Shown: positions 1 to 10,310, counted from the first letter of the stretch. The stretch: DNA of 64,000 nucleotides from Axinella damicornis (GCA_963931865.1 OZ007516.1:2157883-2221882); one strand, 5' to 3'. Made by a program: numbers and translations. Notes: generated from the letters alone by a model not told the origin.

Positions 1-2
1 TT

Positions 3-896
3 CAAAATAATGGCATCTTTGACGGCGAATATAATTCTACTCTTCTGAAAAGTTTTATGGCCTGGAACAGCAACGCCATTAGGGTTCCTCTCAACGAAGA
101 CTGCTGGCTCGGTATCAATGGTGTAAATCCTCAGTTTTCTGGTGATAACTATCAGAAAGCTGTATCTGCATTTGTGACAATGTTCACAGATTCTGGTTTT
201 GTTGTGATTCTTGATCTTCATTGGTCAGCCGCTGGCTCTCAACTGGCAACCGGCCAGCAGCCAATGGCCGATATGGACCACTCTGTGGACTTCTGGAAAT
301 CGGTTGCTAAGCAATTCTCTGGCAATGATAAAATCTTGTTCGAGCTATACAATGAGCCCTACCCTGACAACAACAACTGGAACAGCCAAGCGGGTTGGGA
401 ATGCTGGATGAATGGAGGTAGTTGCTCTGGTGTTAGCTTTCAGGCAGCTGGAATGCAAACCCTTGTGGATGCTGTGCGTGAAACAGGTGCAAAAAATGTT
501 CTGTTGCTTGGCGGCATCGCTTATTCAAATTCTCTTGCCCAATGGCTGTCGTACGCACCCAGTGATCCGCTAAACAACACAGCCGCAGCATGGCACAGCT
601 ACAACTTCAACTATTGCAACAATGAAAATTGTTGGAACGAGTACATTGCACCCGTAGCTGCCCTTGTCCCAGTAGTAGCTACAGAAATGGGTGAAAATGA
701 TTGCCAAGGGGGCTACGTTGGACCCCTGATGAAGTGGATGGATGATAACACCGGTGGCAATTATTTGGCTTGGACATTCAATACCTGGGATTGTCGTAGC
801 GGCCCAGCACTTATCAGTAGCTATGGTAACAATGGCACTCCAACTGCCTATGGGGCTGTTGTCAAGGCCTATTATGCATCGAAGGCTCAAGTGTGA
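3..896 (+). CDS. GH5 family endoglucanase (cellulase), 5'-partial
   Basis: A glycoside hydrolase family 5 enzyme predicted to cut beta-1,4-glucan. The frame is open to the left edge and reads QNNGIFDGEYNS before the first in-window methionine at 57, so that methionine is probably internal and the true start lies outside the window. Numbered from the codon at 57, the acid/base glutamate is E100 in LFELYNEPYP, the nucleophile is E210 in VATEMGEND, the conserved His/Tyr pair is in AWHSYNF (H180, Y182), and VPLNEDCWLG and LDLHW mark the barrel core. All key residues are present. No intron interrupts the visible 894 bases, unlike VPS50 and PIP4K2. The sequence resembles secreted bacterial-type GH5 enzymes, so horizontal acquisition is possible but unproven. 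The next gene is convergent. Confidence 0.88.
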   Translation, partial: QNNGIFDGEYNSTLLKSFMAWNSNAIRVPLNEDCWLGINGVNPQFSGDNYQKAVSAFVTMFTDSGFVVILDLHWSAAGSQLATGQQPMADMDHSVDFWKSVAKQFSGNDKILFELYNEPYPDNNNWNSQAGWECWMNGGSCSGVSFQAAGMQTLVDAVRETGAKNVLLLGGIAYSNSLAQWLSYAPSDPLNNTAAAWHSYNFNYCNNENCWNEYIAPVAALVPVVATEMGENDCQGGYVGPLMKWMDDNTGGNYLAWTFNTWDCRSGPALISSYGNNGTPTAYGAVVKAYYASKAQV

Positions 897-1339
897 GTAG
901 CACCGCTGAATGATGTTGCAAACTGAGTAAGGATTCTATTGTACTGTTTATTTTGGGCAGTGTTGTTTTAGTATGATGGTTGTCCTTATACCCTCTGTGT
1001 TGCTGCGCACCCTTAACATATTAGCTAATACTGTCGGCAGCTGTTTGGAAAATGTTTGCAATTAATTAATTTTATTGTTTACCCTGTGTTTGGTATTAAT
1101 TTAGATCTGTTTGTGCATGTGCATTTATAACCAGCTAGAATTTGCGGTAGTATGTATATGACGTCATGATATATAGTCCTCAAGTTTCTAGGATAGAAAC
1201 TATATATATAGACCATTTCATCTGAACTTGCATTGCAATCTTGAAGGTGGAGTTATAATAATTGATATAGTGAGTACAAAACAAATCCATGCATAGCTAT
1301 GCGCGCATACACATACACACACCTACTGCTAACATGCGG
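897..1339. other. Convergent intergenic spacer
   Basis: AT-rich spacer between the 3' ends of the GH5 gene (+) and the beta-helix gene (-). It should hold both 3' untranslated regions. I see no clear AATAAA signal, repeat or further gene. Confidence 0.5.
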
Positions 1340-4300
1340 CTAGTATGTGTACGTACTTTCATTGTTATCGTGAAATTCATGATATTCTGAGCACTCTTTC
1401 TCTGAGTCGGAAGAATCACTGTGAATAAGTCGAGCTGGGAGTTCGATTTCATTTGCATCTTGCGGCTGTGAACAAGTAGATGGTGTTCTCTCATGTCTTC
1501 TTGTTAGCATCAGCGGTATGCCTTTGATTTTGGGCAGCAGGCAAAATATCACGTAGCCAACCATATAGACAATCGGGAGGAAAATCAGCACAAGTTTGAT
1601 CGAACTGATGGCATCTCTGACCTTCTGATGGTCAACTGGTTGTCTTGTGTAACTGTACAGGCTCAGTGCATTGATAACAGCTAGGTTTGTAAATAGGAGA
1701 GTATCAAGGATATTATGCCACTGTTTCACATAGGGCTGCGCTAAAGCATGGAAAGATAGGAAGAGAATAAGCTCTATCTCTATAATTGTGTAGGTTAAGG
1801 TGAAGCTTGTTGTAAAGCTAGCGGTGGCAAGAATTATAAAACGGTATAAGAAGTATAGGCCAGCATAAAAGCGGCAATTGTCCTTGAAACAGCTCTGAAA
1901 GGAGTCCAAAAGTGGTTTAAACTTTGAAAGGGGGACGAACTTTGAGGTAAAATGAAAGAACTTGGAGTCATCAAGTCGCAGAAGTGCTAAAAGTTTGTAG
2001 CACACTGGATAAATAAGCAGCAGAATAGGAGGTATAGCTACGATGGTAGCAATACACACCATCGCTGGAATTGCATACGGAAGATGGTCTCTGCTGAAAT
2101 ATACTACATCACCTTGGCGATACACTACATTGCGGATGATCATGTGGCCTTTGGAAGTCAGCCGTTCAGAGTCAAGGATGTAAAGAGAATTTCTAGTGCA
2201 CTGAGCATAGCACATCACCAAGAATGCTGAGAGGCCATGAATAATGGAACTCTTTACCGAACTTCCTCTGAGAGATGGGCACCAGCGATAAAAATTACAG
2301 GTATTCATAAGCTTAACAGTGACAAGCACAAGTAGAAGAGCATAAGCAACTGTCACAAACTTGAAGGTCAGAATATCTAGCATTGATGCACCCTCCCACA
2401 AACAGAAAGATAAAGGATCAGCATCAAAGAAACCCAAGTTAAAGAACCTGTAAATAAACGTGTGTACCACAGTGAGCAATCTAATTGCTTTTGGAGACGA
2501 AGGATAGTCACCATGGAGTGTAATATGTAATGAGTCTAATACCTGAGCAAAGAACACGAATCCATTTGCACTACCCGATGTAAAGGTGACATTGAAAGCT
2601 ATCACAAGCACAAACAACACTGTGAGGGGAAGCAGTTCTGCAAGAATATACAGCAGCCATCCTATCTTGCACAGTTCATTACGCTTACAGTCATACCGTC
2701 CACTGTGGAAGTACACAGAATAGTTTGTTCTGCACTTACTGCAAAGGATGCCAGTTCGTCTGGGTCCACACACCAACCGGTCTAACGTTTCCCTGGAAGC
2801 AGTACCAGGAAGGGAAAAGTGGGAGGAAGTGTTTTCTTCTGGAAAACAAAACCTGAATGGGCAGTACCCGGTAAGCAGTGAATACTCAGTTTCATTAATA
2901 TTGTTGTCGTACCCTATCCAGTAACCATACTGAATATATGCATGAAAATGTCTGGGATTGCATTTTAAGATCCCCTCGTATGCGCAATTGGAGCTGGTTG
3001 AGCAAATGCATTGCAAAGAGTCATTGCTAAAAATGTAGCCAGGTGGGCACTGTGTCATGTGCACTGCAAGGGATAGAGATACATCACGAAAACCTCGCTT
3101 AGTCAATAACAGACTGCCTTGGTCACTTGTATTACCAAACAGCAGTATTCCCTTGTCCTTTGGGTATGCAAATGCACGGTCAACGGATATTTTGGAGTTG
3201 CCATTATTATGGACTGTCACGTGATAGACCTCTGGTACTTCATTCTCAAAATCATCTTCAAGTGTTATGGGGAGCACAAATGTCTTACCTGGTATCACCA
3301 TAAATGGGAAATGCTCATTTTGATTGATCTTGAATTGCCTAGTACAGGTGGATACTTCCTGTGTGCTGTTTTGAATTTCGTTGTTGTTATACGTGAATTT
3401 ACCAATACACTGAAAGGGATTTCCAATGTTATAGGCACCCCGGCTGGATGATTCTCTGGAGCAATAGCGATAGCATGGATACAGAGTAGATGCAAAGATT
3501 GAAGTTCCATACTGGTTACCCGTGGCAACTTGAGATTCAGATCCAATTTTATTTTCTGTAAAACTGAAAGTAACATTTGTCTCATCATGAATTGTGGTAT
3601 TTTCATACCCGATATACCGAATAAAGCATCTGTGTAATGAAACATAGTCTTGGGTGTTGACAGAGTATGCGAATATTGCACCACCCCTGAGTAATGCTGA
3701 ATTGTTGGCAAATGTAAATGCACAATTCTCATGGACCCAAATTGAGGAGGCTAAAAGTGCTATAGCTCCACCGCTAATACCAGAGTTGTCTACAAAAACT
3801 GCATCTGTACCAGCGGCAAACTCCATGCTGCTTGATGTTATGTGTATGGCAGAACCTGTATTGTTTTCAAAATGCACTGTTCCTCCAAACTGAATGCTAT
3901 ATCCAGTTGCTGCAAACGTTCCCTTTCCGTTTTTAGTCTGTAAACACAATTCACATTTTGACATTTTTTCATCAATTACCCAGTTTGAAATGAATCTGCA
4001 GTTCCGGAATACTGGAACTGGTAATCCAGTGGAATGCATGTCCCAGATAGGTGGTTCTATGTCAACTGCAGCTCCATAGTGGGCAGTGTTGCTAGACCAT
4101 GCACAGTCTAAGAACTGGATTTTGTTGTTTAAATCTGCTGAAGTCGGATACCTTTGGTTAGAGTAGAAGACCACACCGCCACCAAACTCAGCCGTATTGG
4201 ATGTAAAATTGCAGTTCTGGAATGACATAAAGTTATTTACGCCCTCAGCAAACATGTAGTTGATTTTAATGCCTCCTCCAGTGTTGGAACCATTGTTGCT

Positions 4301-5284
4301 CTCAAACTCTGTATTGCTGATGTAGATTGTGTTATTGCTGGGATTGTCTACCAGTCCAAGGTACAAACCACCACCCCAGACAGCTGAGTTTCCTTGGAAC
4401 ACGGAATCAGTGATGTTAATGGTGACCATCTCTGTCTGTGCTTTGAGGTAAATGCACATTCCACCTCCTCTTCCCATCCCTTGGAAATCTGATGAAGCAT
4501 ACCAAAATGCCGGTACATTTTCAGTGTCCAAAGTACTTGCGTTGTTTTTCAAGAAAGAACAGGCTTGAAAAGTATAATTGGTCATCTGCTTGCAGTGGGT
4601 GAACTCTATATGCACTCCGCTACCTCCAGAGTAAATGGATGCCTCCGAGACTGGTACCCTGTTCCCATCAAAGTGCGAGTATTCAACATTCACAGTTCCA
4701 AATGTATTGGAAAAAGTCACACCTGTCCCACAGCTGTGTTTGACGGATACATTGACAATACTGATGTTGGCACAATTCAGTATGTAGATGCTACTTCTTC
4801 GGAAGGTCGTGACTGAGTTATTGATTTGGAAGTTTGCCGTGCTATTGTGTAAGGCACCGCAGTTCTCAAAAGTCAAGTTAGCAAGGGCGAGGTTTTTGAC
4901 TGAAATAAATGCCAGTCCTGCTCCTATACTGGAGTAGTTGGATTTATTTGCTTGAAAACAGGAGATCTTGGTGCCTCCATCAAATCCAATAAAACTGATG
5001 TTCTTCTTACCTTCAATCGACAATAGTGTGGCCAACTTGAGTTCACTGGTGCTGAATTGCACACTCATCGAGTCATTCAGGTGATCAGGTATGTACTCCA
5101 AAGGCAAGGAGTAGCATTCAGTGGATGTCAGTGAACTTTGATTCCCCTGAACCACAACAAAATCTGACACAGAATGCGTCACATTGATGCATGCTGCGGA
5201 CACATCCAGAGGGTTGATGAGGACTGCAAGAAGTACAAACAGAGCAAATTTTGACATCATCTCTAGCACATGTTCATCATACAT
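1340..5284 (-). CDS. Beta-helix ectodomain / multipass membrane protein, intronless
   Basis: An uninterrupted 1314-codon frame. A signal peptide follows the double methionine at residues 9-10 (MMSKFALFVLLAVLINP), which is the likelier start because the duplicate copy near 12.38 kb keeps that pair but has a stop after its upstream ATG. Residues about 100-600 carry many N-glycosylation sites and glycine-rich strand repeats (NSAVWGGGLYLG, GSNTGGGIKINY, AEFGGGVVFYS) typical of right-handed beta-helix or POMP-like repeats. A cysteine-rich stretch follows (about 745-860), starting CPPGYIFSNDSLQCIC. Residues about 870-1250 contain at least seven hydrophobic segments, for example LLPLTVLFVLVIAFNV and LVLIFLPIVYMVGYVIFCLL. 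The tail is acidic with Ser and Tyr (SDSSDSEKE, YHEFHD). It is predicted to be a surface receptor or adhesion protein; ligand and function are unknown. It does not match a GPCR class that I recognise. Confidence 0.85.
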   Translation of the reverse strand: MYDEHVLEMMSKFALFVLLAVLINPLDVSAACINVTHSVSDFVVVQGNQSSLTSTECYSLPLEYIPDHLNDSMSVQFSTSELKLATLLSIEGKKNISFIGFDGGTKISCFQANKSNYSSIGAGLAFISVKNLALANLTFENCGALHNSTANFQINNSVTTFRRSSIYILNCANISIVNVSVKHSCGTGVTFSNTFGTVNVEYSHFDGNRVPVSEASIYSGGSGVHIEFTHCKQMTNYTFQACSFLKNNASTLDTENVPAFWYASSDFQGMGRGGGMCIYLKAQTEMVTINITDSVFQGNSAVWGGGLYLGLVDNPSNNTIYISNTEFESNNGSNTGGGIKINYMFAEGVNNFMSFQNCNFTSNTAEFGGGVVFYSNQRYPTSADLNNKIQFLDCAWSSNTAHYGAAVDIEPPIWDMHSTGLPVPVFRNCRFISNWVIDEKMSKCELCLQTKNGKGTFAATGYSIQFGGTVHFENNTGSAIHITSSSMEFAAGTDAVFVDNSGISGGAIALLASSIWVHENCAFTFANNSALLRGGAIFAYSVNTQDYVSLHRCFIRYIGYENTTIHDETNVTFSFTENKIGSESQVATGNQYGTSIFASTLYPCYRYCSRESSSRGAYNIGNPFQCIGKFTYNNNEIQNSTQEVSTCTRQFKINQNEHFPFMVIPGKTFVLPITLEDDFENEVPEVYHVTVHNNGNSKISVDRAFAYPKDKGILLFGNTSDQGSLLLTKRGFRDVSLSLAVHMTQCPPGYIFSNDSLQCICSTSSNCAYEGILKCNPRHFHAYIQYGYWIGYDNNINETEYSLLTGYCPFRFCFPEENTSSHFSLPGTASRETLDRLVCGPRRTGILCSKCRTNYSVYFHSGRYDCKRNELCKIGWLLYILAELLPLTVLFVLVIAFNVTFTSGSANGFVFFAQVLDSLHITLHGDYPSSPKAIRLLTVVHTFIYRFFNLGFFDADPLSFCLWEGASMLDILTFKFVTVAYALLLVLVTVKLMNTCNFYRWCPSLRGSSVKSSIIHGLSAFLVMCYAQCTRNSLYILDSERLTSKGHMIIRNVVYRQGDVVYFSRDHLPYAIPAMVCIATIVAIPPILLLIYPVCYKLLALLRLDDSKFFHFTSKFVPLSKFKPLLDSFQSCFKDNCRFYAGLYFLYRFIILATASFTTSFTLTYTIIEIELILFLSFHALAQPYVKQWHNILDTLLFTNLAVINALSLYSYTRQPVDHQKVRDAISSIKLVLIFLPIVYMVGYVIFCLLPKIKGIPLMLTRRHERTPSTCSQPQDANEIELPARLIHSDSSDSEKECSEYHEFHDNNESTYTY

Positions 5285-6070
5285 TGGAATATCAACGGTC
5301 TTGTGGAGCCTTTATGTAACCCACATTATTTTGTGTTGATGGTTTATCCTGCTGGAACCGTGTTTGACTACAAAAGGGAATCTTTGGGACTGAAAGGAAC
5401 TGAAACACAACACCTGTGAAGAGATCCTATTAGCCTGGCCAGGAAAGACCCTGAGTATAGTGTTTTCAAACACAGACATATGTTTTGTAAAGGCTTATCA
5501 GCACCCATTGAGTGATCCAGTGATCCATATACAACTTCAGATCTCCCAAATGCTGCATGACTAAAGATGAAAGCAATACATGTGACCACAGTTAGTCATC
5601 AGTGCACTCACAGTGCAAAGTTTAAACATAATATAATACATGCTTGAATGTGGACAGTCCCGGGCACCATATTCGTGTTGATGGTTTCTCATGCCTTATA
5701 ATTTTTGACTACATGAGGAGAGATGCTCTGTAGCACATTAGGATGCAACCTCACACAGTGATCTATACACTCCAAATGTATAATGCTGGCTATTACATGC
5801 ATGCATTGACCATAGTATACATGTAGACTGAAACAAGGGTTCATGGCATACAACCTATAACGTTATATATGTTGATGGTGCACCTATATGCATTGCATTC
5901 TTGTATATCTCATATGCAGACACATGCCATCAGGTTGTGGTTAACACTGGCACCTCCATGTTTTTGGGGGGGCTACATGGTGCAGAGCCACCAAAGTTTG
6001 ACTGGGCATGGCAAAACTGAGTTGGCTGTATATATATAGCCAGTAGTCTATACAACTACAATGCTACTTC
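5285..6070. other. Upstream region of the beta-helix gene (duplicated)
   Basis: No gene recognised. Nearly all of this stretch aligns, with small indels, to 12380-13160, so it belongs to the duplicated block. It probably contains the promoter and 5' untranslated region of the beta-helix gene. Confidence 0.6.
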
Positions 6071-6887
6071 TACTGCAAGTACACTAGTGTTGTTGGTGTA
6101 CTGCAAGTACACTAGTGTTGTTGGTGTACTGCAAGTACACTAGTGTTGTTGGTGTACTGCAAGTGTTGTTGGTGTACTGCAAGTACACTAGTGTTGTTGG
6201 TGTACTGCAAGTACACTAGTGTTGTTGGTGTACTGCAAGTACACTAGTGTTGTTGGTGTACTGCAAGTGTTGTTAAAGTACACTAGTGTTGTTGGTGTAC
6301 TGCAAGTGTTGTTGGTGTACCAGCTGCAAGTACACTAGTGTTGTTGGTGTACTGCAAGTGTTGTTGGTGTACTGCAAGTACACTAGTGTTGTTGGTGTAC
6401 TGCAAGTACACTAGTGTTGTTGGTGTACTGCAAGTGTTGTTGGTGTACCAGCTGCAAGTACACTAGTGTTGTTGGTGTACTGCAAGTGTTGTTGGTGTAC
6501 CAGCTGCAAGTACACTAGTGTTGTTGGTGTACTGCAAGTGTTGTTGGTGTACTGCAAGTACACTAGTGTTGTTGGTGTACTGCAAGTACACTAGTGTTGT
6601 TGGTGTACTGCAAGTGTTGTTGGTGTACCAGCTGCAAGTACACTAGTGTCGTTGGTGTACTGCAAGTGTTGTTGGTGTACTGCAAGTACACTAGTGTTGT
6701 TGGTGTACTGCAAGTACACTAGTGTTGTTGGTGTACTGCAAGTACACTAGTGTTGTTGGTGTACTGCAAGTACACTAGTGTTGTTGGTGTACTACAAGGA
6801 CACTAGTGTTGTTGGTGTACTGCAAGTGTTGTTGGTGTACTGCAAGTACACTAGTGTTGTTGGTGTACTGCAAGTGTTGTTGGTGTA
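6071..6887. repeat. Minisatellite with alternating 28- and 20-bp units
   Basis: The long unit is TACTGCAAG, TACACTAG, TGTTGTTGGTG (28 bp). The short unit is the same without the 8-bp TACACTAG block (20 bp). Long and short units alternate irregularly, with a few ACCAGC insertions, over 0.8 kb. The matching site in the duplicate (13155-13185) holds only one short unit. Confidence 0.95.
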
Positions 6888-7057
6888 TTACATCATGATA
6901 CAGCATGCTTAAAAGCAGGATTCATGAAACAGTGTGTAGTACATCTTTTACAAACAAAACTGTGCATCTTCAAAACAAAACCAAAATACACTCAGCAATA
7001 GTGTCACAATAATAATCAGTAGTAATAAAAGTATAAAAATTACCAATGGTAACATTA

Positions 7058-7095
7058 GACAGCCATTTCATCTGACAGTCCTGGATCTTCTGGTT
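7058..7095 (-). pseudogene. Remnant of the 3' end of an LRR-gene copy
   Basis: The bases reading CAGCCATTTCATC then TGACAGTCCTGGATCTTCT match the last codons of the intact LRR gene at about 13353-13392, with a small internal deletion. This is the point where the duplicated block at 4.8-7.1 kb ends. The rest of the LRR copy is gone and is replaced by the dispersed repeat that starts at 7093. Confidence 0.7.
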
Positions 7096-7512
7096 GCAAT
7101 ATGGTTGCTGATAACACAGAACACCCTAGACAACATGCACAATAAATAACCGGTTTACCCGGCCTGACTAGCAGGTGTACAAGCAAGAATTGTCAGATCT
7201 GGCTATAGATATCTGCACAATAGGCTAACTTAATTAAGCCTAATGTTCAATTGTTCTTCACAGCATGTCCAGCTGCAAAATTAAATTACAGGTGTTCATT
7301 AGTTGTGTTTGTAATTTCAAAGTTTCTACCAGCTGTCATGCTATATTGAAGTCAGTTAGACTGGAGCTCTAGTTCCTTTTGGTTGCTGGTTTTCAGTCAA
7401 GTTGAAAATATTAAAGATGCCAGAGTGTCTGTCTACCTGCTAGCAGTAAGTTAGAATCTTGTCCAGTTCAAAGACATGATAGCCTAGCATCTAAGTTTGT
7501 ACAGTATGTGAC
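7093..7512 (+). repeat. Dispersed 0.42-kb repeat, copy 1
   Basis: Begins GGTTGCAATATGGTTGCTGA and aligns along its length, in the same orientation, to 19982-20400 inside VPS50 intron 7. No open frame or terminal repeat was recognised. Confidence 0.8.
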
Positions 7513-7734
7513 CTATTGTCAACTGGGTGAGTATGCTGTCATTACTCATGACCCGCAAGTACTTGCATGGTGCACGACTCTAGTTACCATACCGTACAGT
7601 ATAGCGGGTTTCTTTCGCGGGAGAAAACTTTTGCGAATTAGATTTTTGTGGAGCACCTAACACCCTTCTTATAAGCTTACTGTAGGAGCGCACTAGGTCC
7701 TTCACGAGCGACACCAAAGGGCTAATAACAACAA

Positions 7735-7893
7735 CTATTGACGTACAGTTGCCCTGCACTTGTACAGAATTCTCTCAGCTTGCTCTTCGGTAGGCCTGTC
7801 GTATCCAAGTTCCTCAAAGGCAGCGAGAATTAGATCTTGTCTTGATATTGCAAAGTTAAGCCTGGGTATAGACACTTCTGCGCTTCTCTCCAT
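7735..7893 (-). CDS. Small hypothetical ORF, 52 residues
   Basis: A short frame from ATG at 7893 to TAG at 7735, starting MERSAEVSIPRLNFAISRQD and continuing with FEELGYDRPTEEQAERILYK. The composition is protein-like (amphipathic, low in Cys and Trp), unlike the surrounding noncoding frames. A possible donor GTACGT lies just before the stop, so it may be a first exon rather than a complete peptide. No family recognised; it could be a chance frame. Confidence 0.3.
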   Translation of the reverse strand: MERSAEVSIPRLNFAISRQDLILAAFEELGYDRPTEEQAERILYKCRATVRQ

Positions 7894-7915
7894 AATGTTC
7901 ACTGACATACCGTCC

Positions 7916-7973
7916 TAGCCTCGTTCCCAGGCCCGAGAGAGTCGACGCCGTCTCGGGCCTGGGAACGAGGCTA
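7916..7973. mobile_element. Palindromic MITE, TAGCCTCGTTCCC family
   Basis: Two 23-bp perfect inverted arms (7916-7938 and 7951-7973) around a 12-base loop. It is flanked by perfect 9-bp direct repeats ATACCGTCC at 7907-7915 and 7974-7982, the expected target-site duplication. Confidence 0.9.
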
Positions 7974-8980
7974 ATACCGTCCGTACTACACTGCACTGTT
8001 ACATGTACCGTACTATACATATACGTATATACACCGTACGCTGATTGACTACGTCATTCGTGTTCTGCCATCTCATTCAAGCTTTTAATCCCAGAGTGAC
8101 CACGCCCCATGCGCCAAGAAATATCGGGGAGGGTCTGGGAACTAACGCTCATCGGAATGTGACTCAGTGGTCTGAGAATTAGAACGGTAAGCATGCCGTG
8201 AGCGCCAGAAGATGAGCAAGTTACAAAGCTACACGGTGGAGTCCATAGCAAACCACGTCATATTTGGCATCTCGTTTTACTATCTGCGCCTTCTGTTTGG
8301 GAGTGAAGTAGTCGTATATGTATACGTCGCCCGCTGGTCTCACTCCCATACCCAAAGGGGGGCAGTCTGGTACAGTTGCATACAGAAAGCCATTGTGGGC
8401 ATGAGGATTCCTAAGTGCCAATTAAGGTGATATGGAGGCTCTCAAGGAGGTGCTAGATGAATAATTGAGTTACTATCAAACACTTAGCCACCTGTGAAGT
8501 GCCACAACGCAATTACATAGCAATCAACCAGTCAGATTCATGCCACCGAAATTCCGCGGACTGCAAATTGCTATGTATGCAACTGTACCAGACTCCCCCT
8601 CCCCCTTTGGGTTGGGAGTCTGGTTCTGAGCTAGACTAGTCGCCCGCTTGCGTAGGATTCGTACCCCGGCCCCTGCCGTGCTGGATAGATCTGTAGTACC
8701 TGAAGTTTTTTGACAGCCGTGATTGGTACAGCCGTCGAAACTGAATCAGCGTGCTGGAAAAAAAAAAAGAGAAGCGAACTTGGCGTCATCAGCTAGTACT
8801 CGGCATGTCGCAGTGTCCAGAAGCGATCCAGGTTGGTTTTCGTGGATAAAACGTTCGTGAATCGCCACAGAAACGCGAAATTCGCGAACGTTTTCTCCCA
8901 CGAAAGAAACCCGCTATACGGTAGTTATTATTGAAGCCAATAGATTTACTTGATCTTAAAGTTCTGCGTTATTGTTTCAG

Positions 8981-9912
8981 AGGTGCACTGCAACCAGCTC
9001 GAAAGTCAAGTAGAGGAACTGGCTGAGCTCCGTAACCTTCAAGCAGCATTGCAGACAAAAGCTCTTGGCAACTGAGCGGTCCCTTATTTGGTGGGTTAAT
9101 CTCATTGCTTGTACAAAACATGTTCAGAACTAGCAACACCAAGTGAGGAAATGTAATGCCATCTCTTAGCCCATTAGGCATTATTTGTGCAGGCATTGGT
9201 TTCTGGTCAGTTCAAGGAATGAGGTGGACACTCTCCAGCTATACAAGGCCAAGTGTGCGAAACTTGAGGCTGAGGCAGAAGAGTTCCGCGACAACTACTC
9301 CAGGATACATGTAAATCAGTATGAACAGGTACACCTGATCCAAGTAGTACCCACCCACCTTTGACCCCTGTGACATCATCATGCACAGAGCGAATTCGCT
9401 CTGTGCGAATTCTGGTCATGTATCTTGGACTCAGAAGAAGTCAACTTGTCCTCCAGAGCCGTCTTGGCCCCCACCAACCTGTCCCTCTCGAGAGTTAGTG
9501 ATGAGACAGTGGGCTCTTGGACGTTCAGATGAGTCTGTGGAATTGCACATGTAATGGTGAGGCTGCACATGTTAGCTTCGAAGCTTATTCACAGTGCCTG
9601 TACTTCCTTTGGAATGAGTTTGCTAATTGGTTAGTTACCCTATGCACCTGTCTATTTCATCTAATGTGACTACTGCCGTTTCAGGACATTATTATTTGTG
9701 GACGCCATGTATCCAAGAGGAAACTTGCCAGTACTAAAGAGCTCGACAATTCAGACAAATCGGCCTTGAAGCTCTTAGAGATCCTGTTCACGCAAGAGGA
9801 GTTGGTTAATGGGAACCTAACCGGCTCAACCACGTCAAAAGACCAACGGCGCAAAGTCACTGTACAGAAACTAGCAGAGGACCGGATCAAAATCATTCAA
9901 GCTATTACCTAA
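8981..9912 (+). CDS. BEN-domain protein exons (coiled coil plus BEN)
   Basis: Three exon-like blocks. 8981-9075 (VHCNQLESQVEELAELRNL) is a coiled coil, but it runs into a stop without a clear donor. 9211-9328, between AG and GT, gives NEVDTLQLYKAKCAKLEAEA, also coiled coil. 9685-9912 follows TTTCAG and encodes DIIICGRHVSKRKLAST, then [20 protein letters not shown] and [19 protein letters not shown], ending IIQAIT and TAA. The ILFTQEEL...NLTG pattern is that of the DNA- and protein-binding BEN domain. A third coiled-coil block (VSSLTLERDRLVGAKTALED) lies on the opposite strand at about 9420-9540, so the locus has been locally inverted and may not be functional. The intron before the BEN exon is conserved in copies at 33.4 and 37.2 kb. 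Confidence 0.5.
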
Positions 9913-10212
9913 TTCACACCATGGACATATCCCATGTCAAAAGTTATACGAAAACACGAAAAGAGTTAAGAAATTCCGATAGTATCACTTCTCACAGATT
10001 TGCTCATCTTTGCTTGTAAATGCATAGTATTGCGTAAAATTAATGTGCACTCTCGAGAAAGATGTACACAAACTCGCAAAGAGTTAAATTCTGAAAGCAT
10101 CACAAATACCCACAGATTTGCCCATCTTGGCGTGTAAATGCATAGTATTGTGTAAATGTGAACACTCAGGATTATTAACTAAACTTTGCGATCACTATTT
10201 TTATTACCTCAG

Positions 10213-10310
10213 ATCACCTTGAGAACAAGTGGCCCGGGAGCTGGATCAAAGCCCGAAAAAGATTGAGTCAAAAGTGCATGCACAGACACATACAATAATG
10301 AATACTTACG
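10213..10310 (+). pseudogene. Fragment of the KWPGSW module
   Basis: Follows CCTCAG. It gives [11 protein letters not shown] and then stops in frame, whereas the copy at 29572-29769 stays open through CTDTYNN. The nucleotide match continues to the shared CCTATGATATATAAGGA motif, which is tandemly duplicated here at about 10334-10371. Confidence 0.55.

Larger units (their letters stand above)
7600..8922. mobile_element. Transposon-like segment with about 40-bp terminal inverted repeats
   Basis: The left end (7600-7639) reads TATAGCGGGTTTCTTTCGCG followed by GGAGAAAACTTTTGCGAAT. The right end (8881-8922) is its inverted, slightly diverged copy. The roughly 1.3-kb interior carries a small minus-strand frame, a palindromic MITE and an internal inverted pair (about 8351-8382 with 8575-8616, sharing AGTCTGGTACAGTTGCATA). 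No transposase was recognised, so it may be a non-autonomous element or two independent MITE insertions. Confidence 0.5.

Noticed and set aside
570..890. Antisense 106-codon frame over the GH5 gene
   Set aside because: A shadow of the plus-strand gene, whose catalytic motifs are unambiguous.
3119..3732. Plus- and alternative minus-strand frames inside the beta-helix gene
   Set aside because: They lie wholly within the 1314-codon frame and have no protein-like features.
8212..8430. Opposed 66- and 72-codon frames
   Set aside because: Neither has a recognisable motif, splice context or copy elsewhere, and they overlap on opposite strands inside a transposon-like segment.
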